The notes under the pieces are model-generated. The model was not told the DNA's origin. It searched no databases and saw only the letters and a list, made by a program, of their open reading frames with translations. From NCBI GenBank assembly GCA_002493595.1, contig DKZG01000025.1, positions 1 to 61,893 of the forward strand: a stretch of 61,893 nucleotides of DNA, read 5' to 3'. The translations under genes and the position numbers were made by a program. Of this stretch, positions 51,897 to 60,816 are shown piece after piece. The number at the start of each line of letters is the position of its first letter. The stretch's first letter is position 1. This DNA comes from Ruminococcaceae bacterium UBA7080. GTDB taxonomy: Bacteria; Bacillota; Clostridia; Oscillospirales; Acutalibacteraceae.

Positions 51897-52352
51897 TTAC
51901 AACAGAAAAAATATAAACAGTTCACCTCGCTTTGATATAGATTTATTTTCGGAGAAGAAGTGTGGGATTTTTGTTTGAAAAATCTTCTATAATCGATTTA
52001 TATTTTGAATTGGTACACGGTGCTTGCCTACAAATAAAATCTTGTTATATCGGCACACAAGGCTTTATAACTTGTTTTATTTATCTTGTTTATATATTAC
52101 CGTTCACTGTGCAACTACATTAGGCACATACAAAACCATCAAAATACAAAATCAAAAACTTCCTCTCATTATATAGAAATTTTTGGGGTATCTTTTTCGG
52201 GGATATAGTCGGATAAAATTGAAGAGATCAAGCAGAAACATCAAAATCGTAGTGGCTATTGAAATCTATGTTCTGTTCAATCCCTTCATATATAAAGACA
52301 CTAAAATGTATTTTGTAAACCAAATTTTCAAAATTTTTTCAAAAATGTTTTT
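51897..52352. other. Non-coding region between oriT and the sigma-like gene
   Basis: No gene supported. A near-direct repeat TTTTTGGGGTAT / TTTTTCGGGGATAT lies at about 52181-52206, and a minus-strand TATAAT (52168-52173) could be part of a promoter for the mob genes. Confidence 0.4.
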
Positions 52353-52775
52353 TTACACAGAAAAAGGAACCCATGCTGCCATGAGTTCCTTAAGCTTTTT
52401 GATGACACGATTATGCCGTTTCGATACAGCCATTTTGCTGATTCCAAAGTACTGCCCGATTTGTTCCATACTCCAATCCTCATAATAGTACAGATCAATC
52501 AATACCCGTTCATCCAAACTGAGCATTTGCAGTGCGCTTTGCAATTTTTCCAGTTCCATTTTATGAATAACTTCAAGATAGGTTTCATCAGTAAAAATAG
52601 GCACTCGCTGTGAGCCAATGCAGTCCTGTTCAAAAGTTCCTTTACTAAGGTGCCGCCTGTCACTGCGCTCTTGTGCCTGCTGACGTCTCCTGTCCTGTTC
52701 AAGATATTCATAAACTTCTTTGGAAACATCTACTTCGATGCAATCGTCATCATATTCAATTGTGGTTTTTACCAA
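52353..52775 (-). CDS. Element-encoded sigma-70 region 4-like protein
   Basis: A 140-residue DNA-binding regulator. The C-terminal half is a sigma region 4 helix-turn-helix (LSLDERVLIDLYYYEDWSMEQIGQ, then FGISKMAVSKRHNRVI). The N-terminal half (TTIEYDDDCIEVDVSKEVYEYL) is typical of small sigma-like proteins on gut mobile elements. It probably switches transfer or excision genes on. The start appears to be TTG 52775 behind GGAAAGG. It is transcribed leftward toward oriT and the mob genes and has its own promoter. Confidence 0.85.
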   Translation of the reverse strand: MVKTTIEYDDDCIEVDVSKEVYEYLEQDRRRQQAQERSDRRHLSKGTFEQDCIGSQRVPIFTDETYLEVIHKMELEKLQSALQMLSLDERVLIDLYYYEDWSMEQIGQYFGISKMAVSKRHNRVIKKLKELMAAWVPFSV

Positions 52776-52856
52776 CCTTTGCCTTTCCGTCAGAAAAGCG
52801 GTAATCGTGGCATAGCCGAAACAGTACCACAGCTGTCAATTCCTCAGCGTTTCGCT

Positions 52857-52865
52857 ATTATATCA
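52857..52865 (-). promoter_or_regulatory. Extended -10 promoter of the sigma-like gene
   Basis: Minus-strand TGA-TATAAT. A weak TTGGCT lies 19 bases upstream. A small hairpin AGGTTG/CAACCT (around 52896-52915) lies just beyond and could be a regulator site. Confidence 0.65.
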
Positions 52866-53014
52866 GGATTGCAATGGCGGCAGCCAAGAAATCTAAGGTT
52901 GAACTTTTACAACCTCACCGACTATTTTATTTCATTAGTATTGACTAATGATAATTATATTGTATTCCATTATTGATGTTTGTCAATGTATTTTTTGTCG
53001 AATTGTTTTTATTA

Positions 53015-53043
53015 TTGCATAAGAAGTTATATTGTGATAAAAT
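53015..53043 (+). promoter_or_regulatory. Promoter of the structured RNA candidate
   Basis: TTGCAT (53015-53020), 17-base spacer, TAAAAT (53038-53043) with TGA ahead. Expected start near 53050 coincides with the beginning of the long helix. Confidence 0.78.
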
Positions 53044-53047
53044 AAAA

Positions 53048-53207
53048 CTGCTAAACGAATTTAATATTACGCAATGTTGAGGCGTGTATTTTTATCTTGG
53101 TAAAAATGCAGGCTCTGTTTTCACATGCTTCAATTGCGTGATTGAATTCGTTTAGCAGCGAGAGTTTGCGTTTTTCATGCGTAGTCTTTCGGCTGCGCAT
53201 TTTTTAT
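53048..53207 (+). ncRNA. Candidate structured small RNA (~155 nt) with own promoter and terminator
   Basis: The 5' end (53048-53065) pairs with 53141-53158 over 18 bp with one G-U. Further pairing inside (ACGCAAT with ATTGCGT) and an apical TATTTTTA/TAAAAAT hairpin give a long rod. A terminator follows: ATGCGTAG/CTGCGCAT (53177-53200), then TTTTTTATTTT. No coding frame fits. It looks 6S-like in overall shape, but I see no decisive conserved sequence. Confidence 0.65.
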
Positions 53208-53223
53208 TTTCTCTTTCGCTTAA

Positions 53224-53241
53224 TATTCTCATATACGAATA
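53224..53241. repeat. Left 18-bp inverted repeat flanking the integrase
   Basis: TATTCTCATATACGAATA, the exact inverted complement of 54552-54569. The pair brackets a 1346-bp segment containing only the integrase gene and its control region. Probable recombination core site. Confidence 0.85.
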
Positions 53242-53286
53242 TAAAAAACTATGTTTTTCAGCCATATATCAGAATTATTCTTAAAT

Positions 53287-53315
53287 ATAATATCATAAAT
53301 TGTCATACAAAACAA
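53287..53315 (-). promoter_or_regulatory. Outward (leftward) promoter inside the inverted-repeat segment
   Basis: Minus-strand TTGTTT (53310-53315), 17-base spacer, TATTAT (53287-53292). It points across the left repeat. If the segment inverted, it would point across the right repeat at the surface-protein gene 54595. Confidence 0.55.
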
Positions 53316-53364
53316 TAAATATGCAGAAAAAAGTGGTTGCATTTCAGTAAAAATATTCTATTTA

Positions 53365-53417
53365 TGGTCAAATTATTGGTCAGGTATAATATCCGTATCA
53401 AATACGGAAGGGATGAT
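53365..53417 (+). promoter_or_regulatory. Integrase control region: arm-type repeats, -10 and small hairpin
   Basis: Direct repeats TGGTCA at 53365-53370 and 53377-53382 (a third, TTGGTCA, lies after the gene at 54503) look like integrase arm sites. TATAAT lies at 53385-53390, and CCGTAT/ATACGG (53393-53407) overlaps the ribosome site. Confidence 0.55.
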
Positions 53418-53420
53418 ACT

Positions 53421-54485
53421 ATGCCGAGAAGAGGCGAAAATATTTACAAGCGAAATGACGGCAGATGGGAGGCAAGATATGTGAAAGAGGTCTTGCCAGA
53501 CGGCAGTAAAAAGTATGGTTCTGTCTATGCGAATACATATAACGAAGTAAAAGCCAAGCAACAATATTGTATGATTCATCCGCAGAAATCCTACCATAAT
53601 TCATTCAATATAATCATTTCGGTTTTAGCAATAGAATGGCTTGAAAGTATAAAAAACAATGTGAAAATTAACACCTACAAAAAATATAAAAGTCTGTGCA
53701 ATAAATACATTATCACAGAACTTGGCAATATTTTAGTCAGACTGTTATCTGCCAATAATATCAGAGTATTTACAAACAGGCTAATATCCTATGAATTATC
53801 CTATCAGACTATCAATGATATTTTAGTCATTCTTAACCTGATATTGAAATTTGCTGAATCGGAATATCAGATTACACCGATTAAAATTAAGTACCTCAAA
53901 ATAGAAAAACACGAAATGCGAGTACTATCAAAATCGGAGCAAAAAGTATTAACGGATTATTTGATAAGTGATATGGACATCTATAAATTCGGTGTGCTTT
54001 TAACTTTATATACAGGCATCAGAATTGGAGAGCTTTGTGCATTAACTTGGGATGATATAACCGATGACTGTATTTCTATCAATAAAACTATGTACAGAAT
54101 AAAGGGAGAAATCAAAATCGGTACTCCTAAAAGCATATCCTCAAACAGAAAAATACCGTTACCGCAATGTCTGTTACCATACATAAAAAGATACAGAATA
54201 GATGGATATGTACTATCAACTAAAAAACAGAAATTCTGTGAGCCGAGATTGATGCAGTTAAAATTTGCAAAGATGATAAATGAGTGCGAAATAGATAAAG
54301 CAAATTTTCACGCACTCAGACACACTTTCGCCACACGATGTGTTGAGGCAGGAGTCGATGTAAAAACATTATCCGAAATGCTCGGTCACTCGGATGTCAA
54401 AACAACACTGAACAAATATGTACATTCCTCCTTTGAGCTAAAACAGCAAAGTATGAAACAGTTGGAAATGAGTTTAATATCGTAA
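53421..54485 (+). CDS. int: Tyrosine recombinase/integrase
   Basis: A 354-residue site-specific recombinase. An N-terminal AP2-like arm-binding segment (RGENIYKRNDGRWEARYV) is followed by a SAM-like core-binding domain (~60-160) and a catalytic domain. The catalytic domain shows Arg in YTGIRIGELCAL, HALRHTFATR (His-x-x-Arg), LGHSDVKTTLNKYVH and the Tyr nucleophile in NKYVH. ATG 53421 follows GGAAGGG. It lies between perfect inverted repeats rather than the direct repeats expected of an integrated element, and a large surface protein gene starts 110 bases downstream. It could be an invertase or belong to the adjacent mobile element. Confidence 0.93.
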   Translation: MPRRGENIYKRNDGRWEARYVKEVLPDGSKKYGSVYANTYNEVKAKQQYCMIHPQKSYHNSFNIIISVLAIEWLESIKNNVKINTYKKYKSLCNKYIITELGNILVRLLSANNIRVFTNRLISYELSYQTINDILVILNLILKFAESEYQITPIKIKYLKIEKHEMRVLSKSEQKVLTDYLISDMDIYKFGVLLTLYTGIRIGELCALTWDDITDDCISINKTMYRIKGEIKIGTPKSISSNRKIPLPQCLLPYIKRYRIDGYVLSTKKQKFCEPRLMQLKFAKMINECEIDKANFHALRHTFATRCVEAGVDVKTLSEMLGHSDVKTTLNKYVHSSFELKQQSMKQLEMSLIS

Positions 54486-54490
54486 CAATT

Positions 54491-54540
54491 ACCGTCAGAA
54501 TTTTGGTCAGAAATGGCTGAAATCTTGACGGTTTCTTTAT
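54491..54540 (+). terminator. Hairpin after the integrase
   Basis: ACCGTCA (54491-54497) pairs with TGACGGT (54526-54532), followed by TTCTTTATATTT. The loop contains the TTGGTCA arm-like repeat. It would limit read-through into the surface-protein gene. Confidence 0.65.
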
Positions 54541-54551
54541 ATTTCCTCACT

Positions 54552-54569
54552 TATTCGTATATGAGAATA
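54552..54569. repeat. Right 18-bp inverted repeat, next to the surface-protein start
   Basis: TATTCGTATATGAGAATA, exact inverted complement of 53224-53241, ending 25 bases before the ATG of the 1709-residue surface protein and 12 before its GGAGAA site. Confidence 0.85.
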
Positions 54570-54594
54570 ATAAACGAATATTGGAGAAATATTA

Positions 54595-57500
54595 ATGAAA
54601 AAAGTTATTAGTATATTATTATCAATAATGATTCTTGTAAGCGCAATAAATTCAGTTAACTTTTCTGTGTATGCAGAAAACACAGCAGAATCTTTTAGTG
54701 ATTATAAGTTTTCTTATATGTCAAGTGAAGAAGCAAAAGCATTTATAGGCTTTTTGTTAGGTAAAAATGATCTAAATGAAGAACTTTGGAAAACAGATAT
54801 ATTTTATTATTTAACAGGAAAACTTTCCAGTGATTTACAAAAAGAGACAGAAGCACGCATTGCATTTTCTAAAATAGCTAGTGAATTACTTAATGCTCGA
54901 GTTAGTCAATATGGTCAGCAAACAAATATTGCATCAACTAATTTAATCGTTTTTTTAGAGAATCGTTATGGAGTTAATATGGACGCTGAATTAGTGAACC
55001 CATTTATAAATAACGAATTAAATTCAATTAAAGAAATAATTAAAGGATTTGTAGCAATTGCGACAGATACAGAATTATATGAACTTGATGCAGTTGAAAA
55101 GATATTCAATTCAACAGAATTAATTATAAATAGAGATAAAAAAATACAAGAGTATACAAATTGTATAAAAACTATTTTCGATTTAACACAATTCACTACT
55201 TCTGCACAACAATTAGATATGTACAATCAATTTACACTCTATGTTTCTCATGCAAAATACTATTTGAATTTTGGAGAATCTGAGATTACAAATATGATTA
55301 TTGAATTATCTCAAGATATTTATGATTTAACAAATGAACAGAGTAAATGGGCAAATTGTATTTCAAAAATAGTTCAGGCAATTGATGTTTTTGGATCATT
55401 AGATAATTATTGGCTTAATTGGAACACTGATGAAAGAATTGCATTATTAAAAAAATGGGCTGCATTTATAGCCTATTCTCAAAAAGCATCAGAAGAGTAT
55501 GTTAAACCAGTTATGACCAAATTTTCAATATCTCAAAACACAATTTCTAAATCTGACGGAACTGTTATAAACTATAATTCCAGAAACTATTGTATAAAAA
55601 ATGAACTTACATACCAACTAGAGAAGACAGATTTAGAATACAATGTGCAAAATGGAAATGTTAATATAACAAAGTATGTTGGTTATCAAGGAAAATATAA
55701 TTATCTTTCTATTCCATCTATGATTGATGGATATCCAGTTACAAAAATTGAAAAATATGCATTTTGCGATATGTCTATTGGTAGCGTTATTATACCAGAA
55801 ACAGTATCAAAAATAGAGGATTTTGCTTTTTATGGATGTTATAATCTAAAAAAGATTGTTATTCTTAACAATTATGTTGAATTCGGTGTATCTGTATTTG
55901 ATTGGAAAATGGGTAATGCAGATCAAACTATTGAAGATATACCGATATATTGCAATATAAATTCAACAAGTTCTGAATTTTGCGAGAAGAATGATGGATT
56001 CTATGCTGCTTCTCTAAAATGGAATGGATCTGACATTTGGGGGGTAGCTGCATTAGATGGAAAATACCATATTCACTGCGGAGCAGAATTAGCGTATTTA
56101 TCCGAATTAGTTAATAGCGGAATGAATCTGAGTGGATTTAAAATTGTGTTAGAAAATGATATTGATATGGGGCTAAATCCAATTAATCCTATAGGAATTT
56201 CTGACAAACTACCATATAAAGGTTCATTTGATGGAAATGGGTATAGTATTTTACAGTTTTCGATAAACAATAATAAAGATTATACTGGATTATTTGGATA
56301 TGTCATATCTGAAAATACTTTTTTTAAAGATGTAAATATTATTGGTTCGAGAAATAGCGCCAAATCTGCGAATATGGGCGGTTTGATTGGATTACTATAT
56401 TTACCCCCAAATGAAGATGCTTTTATAAGTGGTATTAACGTTAATATTTATGATGATACATTTTCTTATGGAAACAGAGGAGGATTAATAGGTAGTGTCA
56501 AAGGAAATGGCAATAATGACATTTTTATTTCGGATTGTTCAAATTTAAACATAACCGGATCATTTGATGGTTGGGGTGGAAATACTTCTGGAGGAATTGT
56601 TGGTAAAATAGATTTTTCAGAAACTGATTCAATTGAATTTAAGCGGTGCTTAAATAGTAAAGAAGTATTTGGAAAAGCTACTCTAGGATATTCTTCTTGT
56701 TCAAGCGGAGGAATCTTAGGAGAGGGAAATAATGGGCGATATGCTTTTGATCAATGTTCCATTGCTGGAAAAATAATTCATCAAGGATATTACACACAAT
56801 GCGGTGGACTTGTTGGCAAGTTATCACCAACCTCATTTGATATTAGAAATTGCGAAATGTTTGCAAATATTCAAAGCGTTTGCAGCAATGGGCAAAGCAT
56901 TGCTGGTGGATTTATAGGAAATTGTTCAAATAAAAACATGAATGACGATGGTGAAAATTGTATTATTGAAAACTCTTATGTATCAGCTGTTATAAGCGCT
57001 TGGGGCAAAGCTGCGTTTATCAACTCCACAGGTGAATTAAATGAAACCTATGCTTTTGTTGTTAAAAACTGTTTTTTGGATAAAGATAAAACTGTTACTA
57101 ATAAACCGGATGACTTTATTAGTTTTTGCAAGGCGTGGGATGGACAACATTCAACCTCAAATAAGAATTATGTTAATGTTTTGCAATGTACATCAATAGA
57201 ATTAAAAAATAAAAAAGAACTTTACAGTAATTGGGATTTTAATAATATTTGGGTATACTCTTCATCTGGTTATCCAGTTTTAAGATGCTTTAATTCTGTT
57301 GAACCTTGCAGTGAGCATTTTTATAACAAGAAAATTACTGCATCAACTTGTGATTCACATGGCTATACCACCTATATTTGTAATAATTGTGGGTACACAT
57401 ACAAATCAAATTATACAAGCGAACTTGGGCACAAATATATCTTTACCAAAACAGTTGCACCAACCTGCACCGCACAAGGCTATGATTTGTATACTTGTTT

Positions 57501-59724
57501 GGTATGTTCATCAACAGAAAAAAGAAATACCGTAAAAGTTTTAGATCATTCTTATGAATTTTTAAGTCATAAGGATTCAACATGCAATACTCCTGGTTAT
57601 GATGAATATAAGTGTACAGTATGTTCAAATATAAAGAAAGATGAAATAGCTGCGCTTGACGGAAGTGCATTAAAGGCTTCATTAGAAAAAGCACAAACAT
57701 ATTTAGCAAAAGATTATTTTACGGATGAAAGCATGGCAGTATTACAAAACGTTTATGACAGTCATATCAATGATTTAGATACTTTAACAACTCAAGTGAC
57801 TGTTGACAATGCAGTTGTAGAGATAAACACAGCAATAAACAGTCTTGTTTTAGGTGATTTTGCAAATGGAAAAACCGATGATGGTTTTGAATGGCACTGG
57901 GAAAAAAGTACAGGCATATTAACCGTAAGCGGAACAGGAATTATGTCTAATTATGGTTCTAAAACAATGCCATGGTATGATGTCCTTCCATATTCAACAA
58001 AAATCATTGTGTCTGACGGAATAACTACAATAGGTAAATATGCTTTTTATAATGCTACGAATGCTACGCATATTTTGTTACCTAATTCTTTGACAGAAAT
58101 AGAGCAGAGAGCATTTGAGTATTGTATTTCAGTAGAAGAACTTGTCGTTCCGGACACTGTTCAGAAAATAGGATATGGAACATTTGCCAATATGACAAAC
58201 TTAAAAAAAGTTACTGTTCCGGCATCAACAACCTATCGTTCATATTGTTTTGATAATGATAAAGCTATTGAAGAAATTAAGATTACTTATGGTACTGACG
58301 GAATTATGCCGATTGCAAATGTTACTACTGAGCAAGCATACTTTCTTGATATTCTCCATAAAAAAACCGGTTCATTCGGACCATGGAAATATGCAGAAAA
58401 TGCTGTTGTTAAAATAGATAATGGAGTAAGTGAAATAGGAGACCGAGTATTCTATTACTGTTCGGGTATTGAAAATATAGAGCTGCCTGATACTGTAAAA
58501 AGAATAGGGACAAACAATTTTGTAAGTACAGATGCTGCTACTGAAATTACAATTCTTAATCCAGAATGTGCTATTCAAGATGGTTCTTTTACATCAAGCA
58601 ATACTATTATAGGATATTCAAATTCAACAGCGGATGTATTTGCTAATAATAATTCTATACCATTCAAAGCAGTTGACGAACATACGCATACTTACGGAGA
58701 ATGGACATATAACGGTGATGCAGAGTATACTTCATCAAGCAACTATAAAAATGGTACACAAACTAGAACTTGTTCTGTTTGCGGTGAAGAGGAAACTGTA
58801 GAGGCACCGAATACTGCTTTATTAAGACGAAGAGGTAATGCTCTTGCTCTTGAAAGCAGCATCACATTAACAACTTACATAACAAAGGATGTTGTTGACT
58901 ATTATGACGAAGTTGATGCAGAGTTTACGCGTAACGGAAAAACAGAAGTAGTAAAAGCATCTGATAAAACATTCAAATCAGGTTCAACTGTTTATAACAT
59001 ATTTGATTATGCAGGTATTTCACCGCAAGCAATGGGTGATGATATTGAAATTAAGTTTTACGGAATTAAAGATGGTGTTAAGTATTGGGGAGAAACTTAT
59101 ACATACAGTGTAACAACCTATGTAACCTCAACACTTTCAAAAAACACCACTTCTGCTAAATTAAAAACCATGCTTGTTGACTTAATGTACTACGGTGAAG
59201 CATGTCAGATTTATCAGAATTATAAAACAGATTCATTAATGACAAATATACTCACAGATGAACAAAGGAAATTCAAAAGTTCAGATGAATTAAATCTGAA
59301 AAATATAAAGAATTCGTCATATGAAACCTGTGAAAACAGATTAGTCAGATTGGGTACAGCACTTAGACTAAATAATGCTGTTGAAATTGCAATACCGCTG
59401 AATATGATTAATGTTACTTTAGAAGAACTTACTTTCAAGGTGAAACTTGGTTCAAGAGATTTAACGTATACTTATACTGATAATCCGGAGAATTTTGAAA
59501 AAGGAAAAGACGGATATTGGTACTTTTATTTTGACGGAGTATATGCCAATCAGATGAGTGACGAAGTGTTTATAACTGCTTATAAGGGTGAAGAGCAAGT
59601 AAGCTATACGCTTAAATATAGTGTTGAATCTTATGCAGCAACTGTAACAGATGCAAAATTAAAGAAAGTAACAGATGCTATGATGCGTTACGGTAATTCA
59701 GCAAAAGCCTATTCAGGTCAATAA
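54595..59724 (+). CDS. Large secreted BspA-type repeat surface protein
   Basis: A 1709-residue exported protein. In order: signal peptide (KKVISILLSIMILVSAINS); a helical region (~35-320); BspA-like leucine-rich repeats (KIEKYAFCDMSIGSVIIPET); GLUG-like repeats (GSFDGNGYSI, GLFGYV, GGLIGLL); three CxxC-bearing mini-modules (CNNCGYTYKS, CLVCSSTEKR, CTVCSNIKKD), each after a GH/DH strand; a FIVAR-like helical segment; more BspA repeats (ITTIGKYAFYNAT); another CxxC module; and a C-terminal beta-rich domain. There is no sortase motif or membrane anchor. Likely adhesin or wall-associated. It lies directly after the right inverted repeat, with no clear promoter in its present orientation. Confidence 0.85.
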   Translation: MKKVISILLSIMILVSAINSVNFSVYAENTAESFSDYKFSYMSSEEAKAFIGFLLGKNDLNEELWKTDIFYYLTGKLSSDLQKETEARIAFSKIASELLNARVSQYGQQTNIASTNLIVFLENRYGVNMDAELVNPFINNELNSIKEIIKGFVAIATDTELYELDAVEKIFNSTELIINRDKKIQEYTNCIKTIFDLTQFTTSAQQLDMYNQFTLYVSHAKYYLNFGESEITNMIIELSQDIYDLTNEQSKWANCISKIVQAIDVFGSLDNYWLNWNTDERIALLKKWAAFIAYSQKASEEYVKPVMTKFSISQNTISKSDGTVINYNSRNYCIKNELTYQLEKTDLEYNVQNGNVNITKYVGYQGKYNYLSIPSMIDGYPVTKIEKYAFCDMSIGSVIIPETVSKIEDFAFYGCYNLKKIVILNNYVEFGVSVFDWKMGNADQTIEDIPIYCNINSTSSEFCEKNDGFYAASLKWNGSDIWGVAALDGKYHIHCGAELAYLSELVNSGMNLSGFKIVLENDIDMGLNPINPIGISDKLPYKGSFDGNGYSILQFSINNNKDYTGLFGYVISENTFFKDVNIIGSRNSAKSANMGGLIGLLYLPPNEDAFISGINVNIYDDTFSYGNRGGLIGSVKGNGNNDIFISDCSNLNITGSFDGWGGNTSGGIVGKIDFSETDSIEFKRCLNSKEVFGKATLGYSSCSSGGILGEGNNGRYAFDQCSIAGKIIHQGYYTQCGGLVGKLSPTSFDIRNCEMFANIQSVCSNGQSIAGGFIGNCSNKNMNDDGENCIIENSYVSAVISAWGKAAFINSTGELNETYAFVVKNCFLDKDKTVTNKPDDFISFCKAWDGQHSTSNKNYVNVLQCTSIELKNKKELYSNWDFNNIWVYSSSGYPVLRCFNSVEPCSEHFYNKKITASTCDSHGYTTYICNNCGYTYKSNYTSELGHKYIFTKTVAPTCTAQGYDLYTCLVCSSTEKRNTVKVLDHSYEFLSHKDSTCNTPGYDEYKCTVCSNIKKDEIAALDGSALKASLEKAQTYLAKDYFTDESMAVLQNVYDSHINDLDTLTTQVTVDNAVVEINTAINSLVLGDFANGKTDDGFEWHWEKSTGILTVSGTGIMSNYGSKTMPWYDVLPYSTKIIVSDGITTIGKYAFYNATNATHILLPNSLTEIEQRAFEYCISVEELVVPDTVQKIGYGTFANMTNLKKVTVPASTTYRSYCFDNDKAIEEIKITYGTDGIMPIANVTTEQAYFLDILHKKTGSFGPWKYAENAVVKIDNGVSEIGDRVFYYCSGIENIELPDTVKRIGTNNFVSTDAATEITILNPECAIQDGSFTSSNTIIGYSNSTADVFANNNSIPFKAVDEHTHTYGEWTYNGDAEYTSSSNYKNGTQTRTCSVCGEEETVEAPNTALLRRRGNALALESSITLTTYITKDVVDYYDEVDAEFTRNGKTEVVKASDKTFKSGSTVYNIFDYAGISPQAMGDDIEIKFYGIKDGVKYWGETYTYSVTTYVTSTLSKNTTSAKLKTMLVDLMYYGEACQIYQNYKTDSLMTNILTDEQRKFKSSDELNLKNIKNSSYETCENRLVRLGTALRLNNAVEIAIPLNMINVTLEELTFKVKLGSRDLTYTYTDNPENFEKGKDGYWYFYFDGVYANQMSDEVFITAYKGEEQVSYTLKYSVESYAATVTDAKLKKVTDAMMRYGNSAKAYSGQ

Positions 59725-59771
59725 TAAAGACATATTGATTTTGATATGAAAAAATAATGGGAGGTGAAAAA

Positions 59772-59888
59772 ATGAAAGAGACATACAAAAAACCAATTGC
59801 TGAGGTTGAAACATTTGCAACAGTCGATGTTATCACAACATCAGGCGGTGGAGATGAGCCAATTGTAACTCCTCCGGATTGGGATTAA
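59772..59888 (+). CDS. 38-residue peptide with DVITTSGG motif
   Basis: Begins MKETYKKPIAEVETFATVD and ends GGDEPIVTPPDWD, behind a GAGGTG site. Small peptides with a KPxxEV start and a D(V/I)ITTSG core occur in many gut clostridia; function unknown. It lacks a signal peptide. The charged first half followed by a Gly/Pro-rich acidic tail could be a leader-core layout, but no modifying enzyme is adjacent. A strong terminator follows 13 bases later. Confidence 0.6.
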   Translation: MKETYKKPIAEVETFATVDVITTSGGGDEPIVTPPDWD

Positions 59889-59901
59889 TCCATTACAAAA
59901 A

Positions 59902-59945
59902 ACATCCGAAGATTTCTGTTATCAGAGTCTTCGGATGTTTTTTAT
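59902..59945 (+). terminator. Strong terminator after the 38-residue peptide
   Basis: ACATCCGAAGA / TCTTCGGATGT, 11-bp stem, 15-base loop, TTTTTT behind. Confidence 0.93.
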
Positions 59946-60192
59946 GTGAAAATATAATTAAATGATAATACTGAGTTCTCTAAAATAAAATTAACTTTCT
60001 TTTAAAAAACTTTTGTTACTTTTTACATTTTTCGACACTATATATTTGTAAGGCAAAATTTGTAATTTTTCTTTGTCAAGAGATTAAAATGATACATTTT
60101 TGTCGGAAAAATGTGCAGTTTTGCATTTGTTGTTGAAACTTCATGTTTTTTAGTATTAAATATAATAAAATTTATGGTAAAGGAATAATTTT
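59946..60192. other. AT-rich intergenic region
   Basis: About 250 bases with no gene. A TATAAT (60161-60166) lies 27 bases before the next start, but its TTGAAA (60133-60138) is 22 bases away, so the promoter is uncertain. Confidence 0.4.
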
Positions 60193-60816
60193 ATGGATAT
60201 TATAGATGTTTTAAAAAATAATCCCCAAATTTCTGCTGCTTTAATAACTGCAGGGTGTGGTATTTTAGGTATTTTTATAAATATTTGGATTAATTATCGT
60301 TTTAGAAAACGCGATTTTAATATTAAAAAATTAGTTCATGATATAGAAATCCTAGAAAAATTTTATATTCCGTTAGAAAGAGAACTTTATAGTTTTTTAG
60401 CTATTATAGGAAATTTCGAAGAGTGTGCGAATTTATATGATCTTTTGAAAAAAGAAAATGATTCAAAAAATGATAGTAATAGAATATTGTTAAAAAATGC
60501 TGTTGATAAAATAAATGGATTAATCAATAATTGTAATTATATTGGAGATTACAAATTATATTTATTCCAGCAACATTTAATAGAATTGATATATATAATC
60601 GATAAGAATTTAATTGTAGACGATAATTTTCTTATAAATTTTTCTATACATGATGTCATGAAACGGATAAAAGCACTAATAGAAAGAATAGAAAAACGAA
60701 AAATAAGACTTTTATCGAAAAATACTTTGTCTTATTTCATTCATTTATTATATAAAAAGTGTAATGAACTCATAAAAAACAAGTATATTATAAAGGAGAA
60801 TAAATATGAAGACTGA
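60193..60816 (+). CDS. Hypothetical membrane-anchored helical protein
   Basis: A 207-residue protein with one N-terminal membrane helix (ISAALITAGCGILGIFINIWI), then a basic turn (YRFRKRDF) and a long helical cytoplasmic part. Very AT-rich and lysine/asparagine-rich. It overlaps the following NTPase gene by 11 bases, so the two form a coupled pair. The pattern of a membrane-tethered helical protein plus a P-loop NTPase is common in accessory or defence genes, but no specific system can be named. Confidence 0.65.
   Translation: MDIIDVLKNNPQISAALITAGCGILGIFINIWINYRFRKRDFNIKKLVHDIEILEKFYIPLERELYSFLAIIGNFEECANLYDLLKKENDSKNDSNRILLKNAVDKINGLINNCNYIGDYKLYLFQQHLIELIYIIDKNLIVDDNFLINFSIHDVMKRIKALIERIEKRKIRLLSKNTLSYFIHLLYKKCNELIKNKYIIKENKYED

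Noticed and set aside
52181..52206. TTTTTGGGG-type direct repeats as plasmid iterons
   Set aside because: Only two imperfect copies and no replication initiator gene nearby.
52183..52976. Plus-strand frames overlapping the sigma-like gene and its promoter
   Set aside because: Antisense to a gene with a clear helix-turn-helix; no ribosome site or recognisable domain.
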